In this document: piece after piece, positions 1 through 7,308 of the stretch | Numbering within the stretch: position 1 is the stretch's first letter | Layout: each line of letters opens with the position of its first letter | Source: Alloalcanivorax marinus | GTDB lineage: Bacteria > Pseudomonadota > Gammaproteobacteria > Pseudomonadales > Alcanivoracaceae | Length of the DNA: 64,000 nucleotides | Direction of reading: 5' to 3' | Assembly (NCBI RefSeq): GCF_016906305.1 | Contig: NZ_JADDOL010000016.1 | Location: forward strand, 1-64,000 | Program-made: the position numbers and the translations under genes | The notes under the pieces: model-generated | Database searches by the model: none | Told to the model about the DNA's origin: nothing | Seen by the model: only the letters and a program-made list of their open reading frames with translations

Positions 1-119
1 GCGTAATCTGATGAAATCTCATCGATCAGATGGTGCTAACTTGGGGGAAAGGTCAAGTGCGATTCGGGCGGAGGCCGCGGGCGGACTCCGGTTCATCCCT
101 GAACGCCTGTTATTAATAG

Positions 120-131
120 TCAGTATGCTGA
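120..131. promoter_or_regulatory. candidate MarR-family operator, copy 1
   Basis: TCAGTATGCTGA is a near-perfect palindrome and shares the core TCAGTRTRCT with two sites upstream of nicD (3582-3593 and 3691-3702). The flanks extend the symmetry (ATAG to the left, CTAT to the right, offset by one base). With no rightward gene nearby, it may serve a leftward gene just beyond the window edge. Regulator assignment is inference from the neighbouring MarR gene at 3743-4246. Confidence 0.4.
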
Positions 132-263
132 TCTATTGGCGGAAGCTGACCGCTCCAATGAGGATCAAGAGCAATTGTTGTGCCAGCCCCAGGCCCGCCA
201 ATGTCCGACTTTTTTGTATACTAGAGCACTTTATTGGTGCTATTGCACCGCTTTGATTCATAT

Positions 264-287
264 GGCGGGTCGGTTGCCCGCCTTTTT
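264..287 (+). terminator. rho-independent terminator (plus strand)
   Basis: GGCGGG (264-269) pairs with CCCGCC (277-282) and is followed by five T residues (283-287). It reads on the plus strand, so it would end a transcript coming from the left. It does not serve the leftward catabolic operon, because the minus-strand version has no T tract. Confidence 0.6.
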
Positions 288-311
288 ACCGCGCCGGCAG
301 GCCGGCGGCGT

Positions 312-1274
312 TTAAAGTTTCAAAAGCCGCTTGGCGTTGTCGCGGCACACCTTGGCGCGCACTTCGTCGCTCATCGGCGCATCGTCGATAAAGCGGGTGG
401 CCAGCTCCGTGGATTCGTAGGGGTAGTCCACGGAGAACAGCACGCCGTCCTCGCCCATCTCGCCGATGGCCGCCATCAGGGTCGGCGCCGAGCACACCCC
501 GGACGTGGTGATCACGATATTGCGGCCGAAATACTCGGACGGTGCCCGCTCCAGCGTCACGCCCTGGGCGTACACCGGGAAGCGGCTGTCGAAACGCCAG
601 CGCATGAACGGCAGCCCCTCGCCCATATGGCCGAGGATGATTTTCAGGTTCGGGAAGCGATCAAAGACACCGCCGAACAGCAGCCGCAGGGCGTGGGTGC
701 CGGTTTCCACGCCCCAGCCCCACACGGCGCCGGCCAGTTCCGGATGGCCGCGCATGGAGTCCACTTCCTTCCAGGGATTGATCGGGTGCAGATACAGCGG
801 CACGTCCAGGTCCTGCATGCGTTCCCAGAAAGCGTCGTAGGCCGGATCGTCGTAATAGACGCCGTTGGTATGGCCGTTCACCAGTGACCCCTTGAAGCCC
901 AGTTCGCGCACCGCGTATTCCAATTCATCGGCGGCCGCCGCCGGGTCCTGCATGGCCAGGGTGGCGAAGCCGGCAAAGCGGTCGCCGTGGGGGGCGATGC
1001 GGTCGGCCAGATAGTCGTTGTTTTCCCGGGCGCGGCGAATCGCCCGTTGGGTGTCGGCTTCCGCCTGCACGCTCGGGCCGGACTGGGACAGCACCACGGT
1101 TTCGATGCCGTGGCGATCCATTTCTTCCAGCCGCAGCTGGTCGAAGTCGTCCAGTCGGGCGGCCAGTTCCCGCTGATCCGCCGATTCGATCTTGTCGAAG
1201 AACATGGCGGTGTATTCCTGGAAGCCCGGCGCCATGAAATGTTCTTCCAGGGCGATTTTCTTGATCGTGGTCAT
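312..1274 (-). CDS. amidohydrolase-2 family decarboxylase, probable 3,6-dihydroxypicolinate decarboxylase (PicC-like)
   Basis: This 320-residue protein belongs to the metal-dependent amidohydrolase-2 (ACMSD/gamma-resorcylate decarboxylase) family, which removes ring carboxylates without oxidation. The N-terminal ALEEHF motif supplies E10 and H12. H163 (LHPINPW), H216 (GHMGEGLP) and D283 (SVDYP) complete the usual metal and catalytic set, so the enzyme looks intact. It is the last gene of a four-gene leftward operon and its ATG overlaps the stop of the preceding amidase by four bases. In picolinate degradation a PicC decarboxylase of this family makes 2,5-dihydroxypyridine, the precursor of the substrate of the neighbouring deformylase. 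This assignment rests on context. A 2,6-dihydroxybenzoate decarboxylase is the main alternative. Confidence 0.72.
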   Translation of the reverse strand: MTTIKKIALEEHFMAPGFQEYTAMFFDKIESADQRELAARLDDFDQLRLEEMDRHGIETVVLSQSGPSVQAEADTQRAIRRARENNDYLADRIAPHGDRFAGFATLAMQDPAAAADELEYAVRELGFKGSLVNGHTNGVYYDDPAYDAFWERMQDLDVPLYLHPINPWKEVDSMRGHPELAGAVWGWGVETGTHALRLLFGGVFDRFPNLKIILGHMGEGLPFMRWRFDSRFPVYAQGVTLERAPSEYFGRNIVITTSGVCSAPTLMAAIGEMGEDGVLFSVDYPYESTELATRFIDDAPMSDEVRAKVCRDNAKRLLKL

Positions 1275-1909
1275 GGGGTCGTTCCCGCTTGCTTGAGATG
1301 GTCGAGGAAATCGGCGGTGTCGATCACATCGCCGTACTTGCCGTTGATGTCGAACAGGTTGGCCTCGTGGGGCGCCGGGTGGCGGTCGCCGACGGCGTCG
1401 CGCAACACCATCACGCGGAAGCCGTGTTGCAGGCCGTCCACCGCCGAGGCGCGAATGCAGCCGCTGGTGGAGCAGCCCACCAGCACCAGGGTGTCCACGC
1501 CCAGGGCGGTGAGCGTGGCGGCCAGGGAAGTGCCGAAGAAGGCGCTGGCGTATTGCTTGGTGATCACCAGCTCGTCGTCGAGGGGCAGCACCTGTTCGCA
1601 GAATTCCGCCAGCGGATTGCCGTTCACCATGGCTTTCATCACCGGCGCTTTCTTTACCCAGACGCCGCCGTCCAGGAACCGGCCGGGCTGATAGCGGATG
1701 TTGGTGTGGATTACTGGCAGGCCGGCGTCGCGGGCGGCGGCCAGGGCACGGGCGGCCGGGGGCAGGGCGGCCACCACGCCGGGGGCGTACAGATCGGCGC
1801 CGTCGGTGGTGTAGGCCTTCATGAAATCGATGCTGATCAACGCCGGGCGCCGGCCGAAGCCGATGCGCGTGTCCCAGACGCCGGCGTAGTTGTCGCTGGC
1901 GGAGGTCAT
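1271..1909 (-). CDS. nicF: maleamate amidohydrolase, isochorismatase-like cysteine hydrolase (NicF/PicF)
   Basis: This 212-residue cysteine hydrolase of the isochorismatase/N-carbamoylsarcosine amidase fold should hydrolyse maleamate to maleate and ammonia. The catalytic triad is visible as D28 (ISIDF), K118 (ITKQY) and C151 (TSGCIRA). I chose the ATG at 1909 (MTSASDNYAG); it overlaps the upstream maleate isomerase stop by four bases, as expected for translational coupling, while the longer open frame starts inside that gene. The function is supported by position between NicE and a decarboxylase in one operon. N-carbamoylsarcosine amidases share the fold, so sequence alone would not settle the substrate. 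Confidence 0.82.
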   Translation of the reverse strand: MTSASDNYAGVWDTRIGFGRRPALISIDFMKAYTTDGADLYAPGVVAALPPAARALAAARDAGLPVIHTNIRYQPGRFLDGGVWVKKAPVMKAMVNGNPLAEFCEQVLPLDDELVITKQYASAFFGTSLAATLTALGVDTLVLVGCSTSGCIRASAVDGLQHGFRVMVLRDAVGDRHPAPHEANLFDINGKYGDVIDTADFLDHLKQAGTTP

Positions 1910-2679
1910 GACGCCTTTGCCTCCGGGGTCGGGTAGCGGCCGCTCAGCAGGGCGCCGGCACCGGGCACCACGGGCTCCAGGCCAAGCCGGTCGAGCATGC
2001 CGCGTACCGTGCACACGGCGGTGGACACCACCGGAACGCCGAGCGCGTCCTCCACGGTCTGGATCGCCGGCAGCGAGGGCATCTGCACGCAGGCGGACAG
2101 CACCACCGCGTCCACGCCGCTGGTCTTCAGCTCGGCCACGTCCTCGATCAGTTTGAGCGGGTCGCGGCGGCCCACTTCCAGGTTGTCGGGAATTTCAAAG
2201 CAGCGCCAGTCAGTGACCTGCACGCCTTCGTGCTCGATGTAGGCCACCACTTTTTCGGTGAGCGGTTTCATGTAGGGCGCCAGCAGGGCCACTTTCCTGG
2301 CGCCCAGAATGTGCAGCCCTTCGACCAGCGCGCCGGCGGAGGTCATCACCGGCGCGTCGCAGTGATTTTCCCGGGCGGCCTGGCGCAGCTCTTCCTCGGT
2401 CTGGCGGTGGTAGCCCAGCCCCTGGGCCATGATCGCCACCAGGCAGGCGGTGCTCATCACGTCCACCCGGGCGTCGGCCAGCTCGGCGGCGCAGCGCACG
2501 CCCTGGGCGTTCATGGCTTTCAGCTCCTCCGGGGTCACCTTGTGCATGCGCATGCGGCTGGAATGGAAGGTGAAGCGCTCCGGGAAGCGGCTTTCCCGGG
2601 CGCGCAGCATGGCCGGGATTTCCGTTTCCATGGTGGTGTTGGAGCTGGGGACGATCTGTCCGATGCGATAGGGGGTCAT
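1906..2679 (-). CDS. nicE: maleate cis-trans isomerase (NicE/PicG)
   Basis: This 257-residue protein of the Asp/Glu racemase superfamily converts maleate to fumarate, the last step before the TCA cycle. The N-terminus (RIGQIVPSSNTTMETEIPAM) closely matches what I know of Pseudomonas NicE, and the two catalytic cysteines are present as C79 (STACL) and C197 (LSACVQM). The gene follows nicD by 43 bases and overlaps nicF by four, so all are probably made from one transcript. A ribosome binding site (AGGACC) precedes the ATG. Length matches the family. Confidence 0.92.
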   Translation of the reverse strand: MTPYRIGQIVPSSNTTMETEIPAMLRARESRFPERFTFHSSRMRMHKVTPEELKAMNAQGVRCAAELADARVDVMSTACLVAIMAQGLGYHRQTEEELRQAARENHCDAPVMTSAGALVEGLHILGARKVALLAPYMKPLTEKVVAYIEHEGVQVTDWRCFEIPDNLEVGRRDPLKLIEDVAELKTSGVDAVVLSACVQMPSLPAIQTVEDALGVPVVSTAVCTVRGMLDRLGLEPVVPGAGALLSGRYPTPEAKAS

Positions 2680-2722
2680 GGCGTGGGTCCTCTTCTTATA
2701 CGGGCCGTTGTACCCGGGGCGG

Positions 2723-3541
2723 TTAAAGCGGCTGATCGAGCAATTCGGAGAGGGCGCGGAAGAAACCTTCCAGATCGTCCCAGGGGATCATGTGCCCGGC
2801 GTCCGGCGCGCGGCTGATGCGCAGGTCCGGCAGTTGCTCGCGCAACTCCGCTTCGTCCTCGGGCAGGATCACATCGCCCCGGCCGGCCACCATCAGGCCG
2901 GTGCGGATACCGGTCAGGGCGGGCAGATCGGCGTGCACGTCGTCCTGGTGAAAGCCGTCGTAGCTGGTGCGAATGGCGCGCAGGTCGCAGGTGTGCAGCC
3001 ACTCCGCGCGCAGGCGCAGCTGCTCCTCGCTCCAGGTGGCGCAGTAGTGGCGCATGCGCTCCGCGTCGATGCCCTGCTGGCATTCCCGAATGGAGTCCTC
3101 ATACCAGGGCCAGGCGCTGGGGTAGGCCCGGCGGCCCGGGCCGGAGACCGGCGGGTCCACCATGATCAGGTGCGCGATACGGCTGTCCGCGCCGCCTCGC
3201 TTCACGGCGCGGATGCCGTGGCGGCCGCCCATGGAATGGCCGACCAGGATTACCTGGTGCAGGTCCTGGGCGCGGATCAGGGCCAGCACGTCGTCGGCGC
3301 AGGCGTCCAGGCCGTAGTCCAGATGTTCGCCGCTCTCCGACAGGCCACGGCCACGCACGTCCAGCACCCAGGTGTCGAAGTGCCGGCCCAGGCGTTCCGC
3401 CACGAAACCCCAGGTCACCGCCGGGCTGGTGATGCCGGGCACCAGCAGCAGGGCCGGGCCGTGGCCGCCGTAACGCAGTACGTGCTGGCGGATACCGTTG
3501 GCGTGGACATGGCGCCCGTACAGAAAGGTGGTGCCGGTCAT
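2723..3541 (-). CDS. nicD: N-formylmaleamate deformylase, alpha/beta hydrolase (NicD/PicE)
   Basis: This 272-residue alpha/beta hydrolase should cleave N-formylmaleamate, the ring-opening product of 2,5-dihydroxypyridine, to maleamate and formate. The sequence strongly resembles Pseudomonas NicD along its length (for example LVPGITSPAVTWGFVAERLG). The probable triad is S103 (GHSMGG), D129 (VDPPVSG) and H250 (AGHMIPWDD). It is the first gene of the leftward operon, with a good ribosome binding site (CAGGAG) and a promoter-like region just upstream carrying a candidate repressor site. The dioxygenase that would make its substrate is not in the window. Confidence 0.92.
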   Translation of the reverse strand: MTGTTFLYGRHVHANGIRQHVLRYGGHGPALLLVPGITSPAVTWGFVAERLGRHFDTWVLDVRGRGLSESGEHLDYGLDACADDVLALIRAQDLHQVILVGHSMGGRHGIRAVKRGGADSRIAHLIMVDPPVSGPGRRAYPSAWPWYEDSIRECQQGIDAERMRHYCATWSEEQLRLRAEWLHTCDLRAIRTSYDGFHQDDVHADLPALTGIRTGLMVAGRGDVILPEDEAELREQLPDLRISRAPDAGHMIPWDDLEGFFRALSELLDQPL

Positions 3542-3573
3542 GGACTGCTCCTGATTATTCCGCGATTGCTCGC

Positions 3574-3603
3574 AATATATATCAGTATACTTCCTAATTT
3601 CAA
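3574..3603 (-). promoter_or_regulatory. candidate nicD promoter with embedded operator (copy 2)
   Basis: On the minus strand TTGAAA (3598-3603) and TATATT (3574-3579) are 18 bases apart and lie 33 or more bases upstream of the nicD start. The palindromic element TCAGTATACTTC (3582-3593) sits in the spacer between them, the ideal place for a repressor to exclude RNA polymerase. Its likely partner is the adjacent MarR protein. The boxes are read by eye and no start site is known. Confidence 0.5.
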
Positions 3604-3690
3604 GGAAGAGTCCGGCGCCAGATTTCTCTATAAGTTATTGTATTTTATAGTTTTATCCATTGTTGGCGGCTTTTCGTGTCCGGCTAATAG

Positions 3691-3702
3691 TCAGTGTGCT
3701 TC
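3691..3702. promoter_or_regulatory. candidate MarR-family operator, copy 3
   Basis: TCAGTGTGCTTC repeats the element in the nicD promoter with a single R-to-R change at each of two positions. It lies in the 201-base gap between the MarR gene and nicD, about 100 bases upstream of the promoter copy. It may allow a second dimer to bind or control a second promoter. Confidence 0.4.
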
Positions 3703-3742
3703 CCAAATGACAAGACCCGGACGGAAAACGGCGCGGCTCGGC

Positions 3743-4246
3743 TCAGGTGGGATGGAACACGGCGCGGCCCAGGTGATTGTTGGCGCTCACCAGGCGCATC
3801 AGCATCATGATGAAGGCGTTCTGGTCTTCCGGCGGCAGCGGTGCCAGCAGCTTGTCCTGGGCGCGGCGCATGCTGTCGTACATCCGCCGGGTGATGCGCT
3901 CGCCTTCCTCGGTGAGGCGGCTGAGCTTCATGCGGCGATCGCGCTGGCTGGGGTGGCGGCTGACCAGGCCACGTTTTTCCAGGCGGCGCAGGATGTCGGC
4001 GGCGTTGCTGCGGTCGATGCCCACTTCCTGGGCCAGGGAGATCTGATCAATGTCCGGATGCTCGCGCAGCTCGGTGAGCACGCCGTACTGCACCGGGGTC
4101 AGGTCGAATTCCTCGCATTCGCTGAGGAACATGGCGTAGTGGATCTGGTTGAGCCGGCGGATCAGAAAACCGGCCCGGCTCCATAGCGGCATGGTTTCCG
4201 AATCCAGTGGCAGTGGATTCATGGGGGCGCTGTCTTGCTTCTTCAT
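3743..4246 (-). CDS. MarR-family transcriptional regulator (PicR/NicR-like)
   Basis: This 167-residue MarR-family winged-helix protein probably represses the adjacent catabolic operon until a pathway intermediate binds. The DNA-binding part reads LTPVQYGVLTELREHPDIDQ followed by a recognition helix around DRSNAADILRRLEKRGLV and the wing RDRRMKLSRLTEEG. I took the ATG at 4246 (MKKQDSAP) because GAGGAA precedes it at good distance; the frame extends further upstream without support. It reads in the same direction as nicD with 201 bases between. Its own upstream region holds an imperfect palindrome (GCAA-N3-TTGC near 4327-4337), possibly for autoregulation. Confidence 0.8.
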   Translation of the reverse strand: MKKQDSAPMNPLPLDSETMPLWSRAGFLIRRLNQIHYAMFLSECEEFDLTPVQYGVLTELREHPDIDQISLAQEVGIDRSNAADILRRLEKRGLVSRHPSQRDRRMKLSRLTEEGERITRRMYDSMRRAQDKLLAPLPPEDQNAFIMMLMRLVSANNHLGRAVFHPT

Positions 4247-4465
4247 TACCCGGATTTCCTCCGATGATGGTGGCCGGCGAAGGCGCCGGCAGGGGCGGTC
4301 GGACGGACCGCCCGGTCTCTGGGCTTGCAAATATTGCCTATTTTTCAATCCGTCGTCGAACCGCCGGCCCGGTCGGCGCCGTGATCGCCCATTTGGCCCG
4401 CCGCCCCGGGACGTTTATCATAGGCGCCCCTTTCTCCCCGCACGCTTTCGCAGGAGCGGCTGACC

Positions 4466-5134
4466 ATGTTCACAGGCATCATTGAGGCCCAGGGCCATAT
4501 CGCGGCGCTGCTGCCCGACAACGGCGACGTGACCTTGCGCATCCAGAGCGCGGAACTGGACTTCGGCGACGTCAAGCTGGGCGATTCCATCGCCGTCAAC
4601 GGCGTCTGTCTGACGGTCACCGCCCTGAGCGGCGGCGACAGCTTCAGCGCCGACGTGTCCGGCGAGACCCTGTCGCTGACGTCCCTGAAGCAGCTCAAGG
4701 CCGGCAGCCGGGTGAACCTGGAGAAGGCGATGACGCCGTCCACCCGCATGGGCGGCCACCTGGTCAGCGGCCATGTGGACGGTCTCGGCACGGTCCGGTC
4801 CCTGACCCGGGACGCACGCTCCGTGCGCATCGACATCGAGGCGCCGGCGGAGCTGGCCCGCTACATCGCCCAGAAGGGCTCGATCACCGTGGACGGCATC
4901 AGCCTGACGGTGAACAGCGTGGACGGCGCGGTGTTCTCCCTGAACATCATTCCCCACACCCAGCAGGTCACCACCATCCAGGATTGGGCGGTGGGGACGC
5001 CAGTGAATCTGGAAGTTGATATTATTGCGCGCTATCTGGAGCGGTTGCTGCTCGGCGAGCGCGCCGCCCAGGCCGGCTCCCAGGGCATTTCCATGGCGTT
5101 TCTGGCCGAGCACGGTTTTCTGAACGGCGTCTGA
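4466..5134 (+). CDS. ribE: riboflavin synthase alpha chain
   Basis: Riboflavin synthase (222 residues) dismutates two 6,7-dimethyl-8-ribityllumazines into riboflavin and the pyrimidinedione. Two homologous lumazine-binding barrels are visible: the first begins MFTGIIEAQG and carries NGVCLTV, the second begins around residue 98 and carries DGISLTVN. AGGAG precedes the ATG. It leads a collinear rib-nusB-thiL-pgpA run. I looked for an FMN riboswitch in the 219 bases upstream and saw none. The usual upstream neighbours nrdR and ribD are absent here; the catabolic cluster and its MarR gene occupy that side. Confidence 0.96.
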   Translation: MFTGIIEAQGHIAALLPDNGDVTLRIQSAELDFGDVKLGDSIAVNGVCLTVTALSGGDSFSADVSGETLSLTSLKQLKAGSRVNLEKAMTPSTRMGGHLVSGHVDGLGTVRSLTRDARSVRIDIEAPAELARYIAQKGSITVDGISLTVNSVDGAVFSLNIIPHTQQVTTIQDWAVGTPVNLEVDIIARYLERLLLGERAAQAGSQGISMAFLAEHGFLNGV

Positions 5135-5165
5135 CCCGGGGTCGGACGCGGACAAAGGCAGCTAC

Positions 5166-6275
5166 ATGCAACTCAACAGTATTGAAGAACTGATCGAGGA
5201 CATCCGTCAGGGCAAGATGGTGATCCTGATGGACGACGAGGACCGGGAAAACGAGGGCGACCTGGTGATGGCCGCCGAGCACGTGACCCCGGAAGCGATC
5301 AATTTCATGGCCAAATACGGTCGCGGCCTGATCTGCATGCCCATGTCCCGGGCCCGTTGCGAGCAGCTCGATCTGCCGCTGATGGTGCGCGCCAACGGCA
5401 GCGGCTTCGGCACCAAGTTCACGGTCTCCATCGAGGCCCGCGAAGGCGTCACCACCGGCATTTCCGCCGCCGATCGGGCGCGCACCGTGCAGGCCGCGGT
5501 GGCCCGTGACGCCAAGGCATCGGACATCGTCCAGCCCGGCCACATTTTTCCGCTGATGGCGGAGCCCGGTGGCGTGCTGCGCCGCGCCGGCCACACCGAG
5601 GCGGCCTGCGACCTGGCGGTGATGGCCGGCTGTGAAGCCGCCGGCGTGATCTGCGAGGTAATGAACGAAGACGGGTCCATGGCGCGCCGCCCGGACCTGG
5701 AGGCGTTCGCCGAGCAGCACGGCATCAAGATCGGCACCATCGCCGACCTGATTCAGTACCGGGCGCTCAACGAGCAGACCATCGAGCAGGTTTCCGAGCA
5801 CCCGCTGGACACCTGGTACGGTGAGTTCCGGCTGGTGGCCTTCAACGACACCGTGGACGGGCACCTGCACGTGGCGCTGGTGAAGGGCGAGATCCGGGAA
5901 GACAAGGAGGTGCTGGTGCGGGTGCATCAGGTGGACCCGCTGCGCGATCTGATGAGCGCCAAGCTGGACGGCCGCACCGGCTGGAACATGCACCGGGTGC
6001 TGGAAGCCCTGTCCGAGGCGGAGGCCGGCGTGGTGATCCTGCTGGCCCAGGACGAGGACGCGGAGCCCACCCTCAACCGCCTGCGGGCGTTCTTCGAGGG
6101 GCAGACCCAGGCGCCCAAGGGGCAGTCCCGGGCCTACCGCAATATCGGTACCGGCTCGCAGATTCTCAAGGCACTGGGTGTGCGCAAGATGCGCCTGCTC
6201 AGCTCGCCGATGCGCTTTAACGCGCTCTCCGGCTTCGGCCTGGAGATTACCGAATACGTGGAAGCGGACAGCTGA
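5166..6275 (+). CDS. ribB: 3,4-dihydroxy-2-butanone 4-phosphate synthase with degenerate GTP cyclohydrolase II domain (RibBX)
   Basis: The N-terminal domain (about residues 1-203) is a full DHBP synthase, making the four-carbon riboflavin precursor from ribulose 5-phosphate; [10 protein letters not shown] (residues 20-29) and [11 protein letters not shown] carry its active site. The C-terminal part (about 205-369) has the length and layout of GTP cyclohydrolase II but contains no cysteine at all. The segment that should hold the zinc-binding cysteines reads [17 protein letters not shown]. The domain is therefore very probably inactive for GTP, as in other RibBX proteins, and a separate RibA is expected elsewhere. 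It follows ribE by 31 bases. Confidence 0.93.
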   Translation: MQLNSIEELIEDIRQGKMVILMDDEDRENEGDLVMAAEHVTPEAINFMAKYGRGLICMPMSRARCEQLDLPLMVRANGSGFGTKFTVSIEAREGVTTGISAADRARTVQAAVARDAKASDIVQPGHIFPLMAEPGGVLRRAGHTEAACDLAVMAGCEAAGVICEVMNEDGSMARRPDLEAFAEQHGIKIGTIADLIQYRALNEQTIEQVSEHPLDTWYGEFRLVAFNDTVDGHLHVALVKGEIREDKEVLVRVHQVDPLRDLMSAKLDGRTGWNMHRVLEALSEAEAGVVILLAQDEDAEPTLNRLRAFFEGQTQAPKGQSRAYRNIGTGSQILKALGVRKMRLLSSPMRFNALSGFGLEITEYVEADS

Positions 6276-6322
6276 CAGAGACGGCACTCGCGCGCCGCGC
6301 GGGCCAAAAAAGGAAACACGAC

Positions 6323-6793
6323 ATGCACGACATCAAGACCTTCGAAGGCACCCTGAACAACGTGGGCGGCCGTTACGCCCTGGTGGTGACCCGTTTCAAC
6401 AGCTTCGTGGTGGAAGCCCTGCTGGCCGGCGCGGTGGATGCCCTGGTGCGCCACGGTGTGAGCCGTGACGACATCGAAATCATCCGCGTGCCCGGTGCCT
6501 GGGAACTGCCGGTGGCGGTGAAGAACCTGCTGGCCAAGCGCGACTACGACGCGGTGGTGGCGCTGGGCGCGGTGATCCGTGGCGGCACCGCCCATTTCGA
6601 ATACGTGGCCGGCGAAGCGGCCAAGGGCCTGGCGGCGGTCCAGAACGACTCCGGCGTGCCGGTGGCGTTCGGCGTGCTGACCGTGGACAGCATCGAACAG
6701 GCCATTGAGCGCAGCGGTACCAAAGCCGGCAACAAAGGCGCGGAAGCCGCCCTGTCCGCGCTGGAAATGGTTTCCCTGCTCAAGGCGCTTTGA
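6323..6793 (+). CDS. ribH: 6,7-dimethyl-8-ribityllumazine synthase
   Basis: Lumazine synthase (156 residues) condenses the DHBP product with the ribitylaminopyrimidine to give the substrate of RibE, usually as a 60-mer or decamer. The binding motifs are clear: [40 protein letters not shown] (catalytic His near residue 92) and [14 protein letters not shown]. Its stop codon overlaps the nusB start as TGATG, coupling the two. Confidence 0.97.
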   Translation: MHDIKTFEGTLNNVGGRYALVVTRFNSFVVEALLAGAVDALVRHGVSRDDIEIIRVPGAWELPVAVKNLLAKRDYDAVVALGAVIRGGTAHFEYVAGEAAKGLAAVQNDSGVPVAFGVLTVDSIEQAIERSGTKAGNKGAEAALSALEMVSLLKAL

Positions 6794-7290
6794 TGACCGT
6801 TCCGTCTTCCCCCTCCGCGCGCCGCAAGGCGCGCCGTTACGCTCTGCAGGCGCTGTATCAATGGCAGCTGGCCGGCAGCGCGCTGAGCGACATCGAGGCG
6901 CAGTTCCTGGCCACCAACGATATGGAAAAGGTGGACCGCGTCTATTTCCACGACCTGCTGCACGGCGTGCCGGGTCAGGTCGGTGAACTGGACGAGGCGC
7001 TGCGGCCGTTTCTGGACCGCCGCGTGGAGGAACTCTCCCAGGTGGAGAAAGCCCTGCTGCGACTGGGCGCCTTCGAGCTCAAGGAGCGCCTGGACGTGCC
7101 CTACCGGGTGGTGATCAACGAGGGCATCGAGCTGGCCAAGGTGTTCGGCGCCGAGGATTCCTTCAAATACGTCAACGGCGTGCTCGACAAGCTGGCGCGG
7201 CGCCTGCGCTCCGCGGAAACCGCCCATCGCCGCCGTGAGCCGGACAATACGGATCAGGACAGCGGCGACCGGGACGGCGGCGACGCCTGA
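6793..7290 (+). CDS. nusB: transcription antitermination factor NusB
   Basis: NusB (165 residues) binds boxA RNA with NusE/S10 and supports processive rRNA transcription. The sequence starts with the typical basic stretch [19 protein letters not shown] and carries [23 protein letters not shown] and [26 protein letters not shown], all diagnostic. I prefer the ATG at 6793, which overlaps the ribH stop by one base, over the TTG three bases earlier. The charged Asp/Gly-rich tail from about residue 145 is unconserved. Confidence 0.96.
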   Translation: MTVPSSPSARRKARRYALQALYQWQLAGSALSDIEAQFLATNDMEKVDRVYFHDLLHGVPGQVGELDEALRPFLDRRVEELSQVEKALLRLGAFELKERLDVPYRVVINEGIELAKVFGAEDSFKYVNGVLDKLARRLRSAETAHRRREPDNTDQDSGDRDGGDA

Positions 7291-7308
7291 GCCGCCCGGG
7301 AGCGGGCC

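Larger units (their letters stand above)
1..311. other. intergenic region at left window edge
   Basis: I see no convincing gene here. The only open frame of any length (11-256, plus strand) has no recognisable domain, is rich in Arg and Cys and lacks a clear ribosome binding site. The stretch does hold a 7-bp inverted repeat (6-12 and 25-31), a TCAGTATGCTGA element (120-131), a TATACT box (217-222), a perfect 5-bp hairpin GGTGC-TATT-GCACC (236-249) and a T-tailed hairpin (264-287). The last three lie in the order expected for a very short plus-strand transcript of about 60 nt. No good -35 box precedes TATACT, so that reading is weak. Confidence 0.6.

Noticed and set aside
11-256. 81-codon frame at the left edge
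   Set aside because: No ribosome binding site, no domain, and it crosses a palindromic element and a promoter-like box.
4247-4465. Possible FMN riboswitch before ribE
   Set aside because: The conserved FMN aptamer segments are not present on the plus strand.
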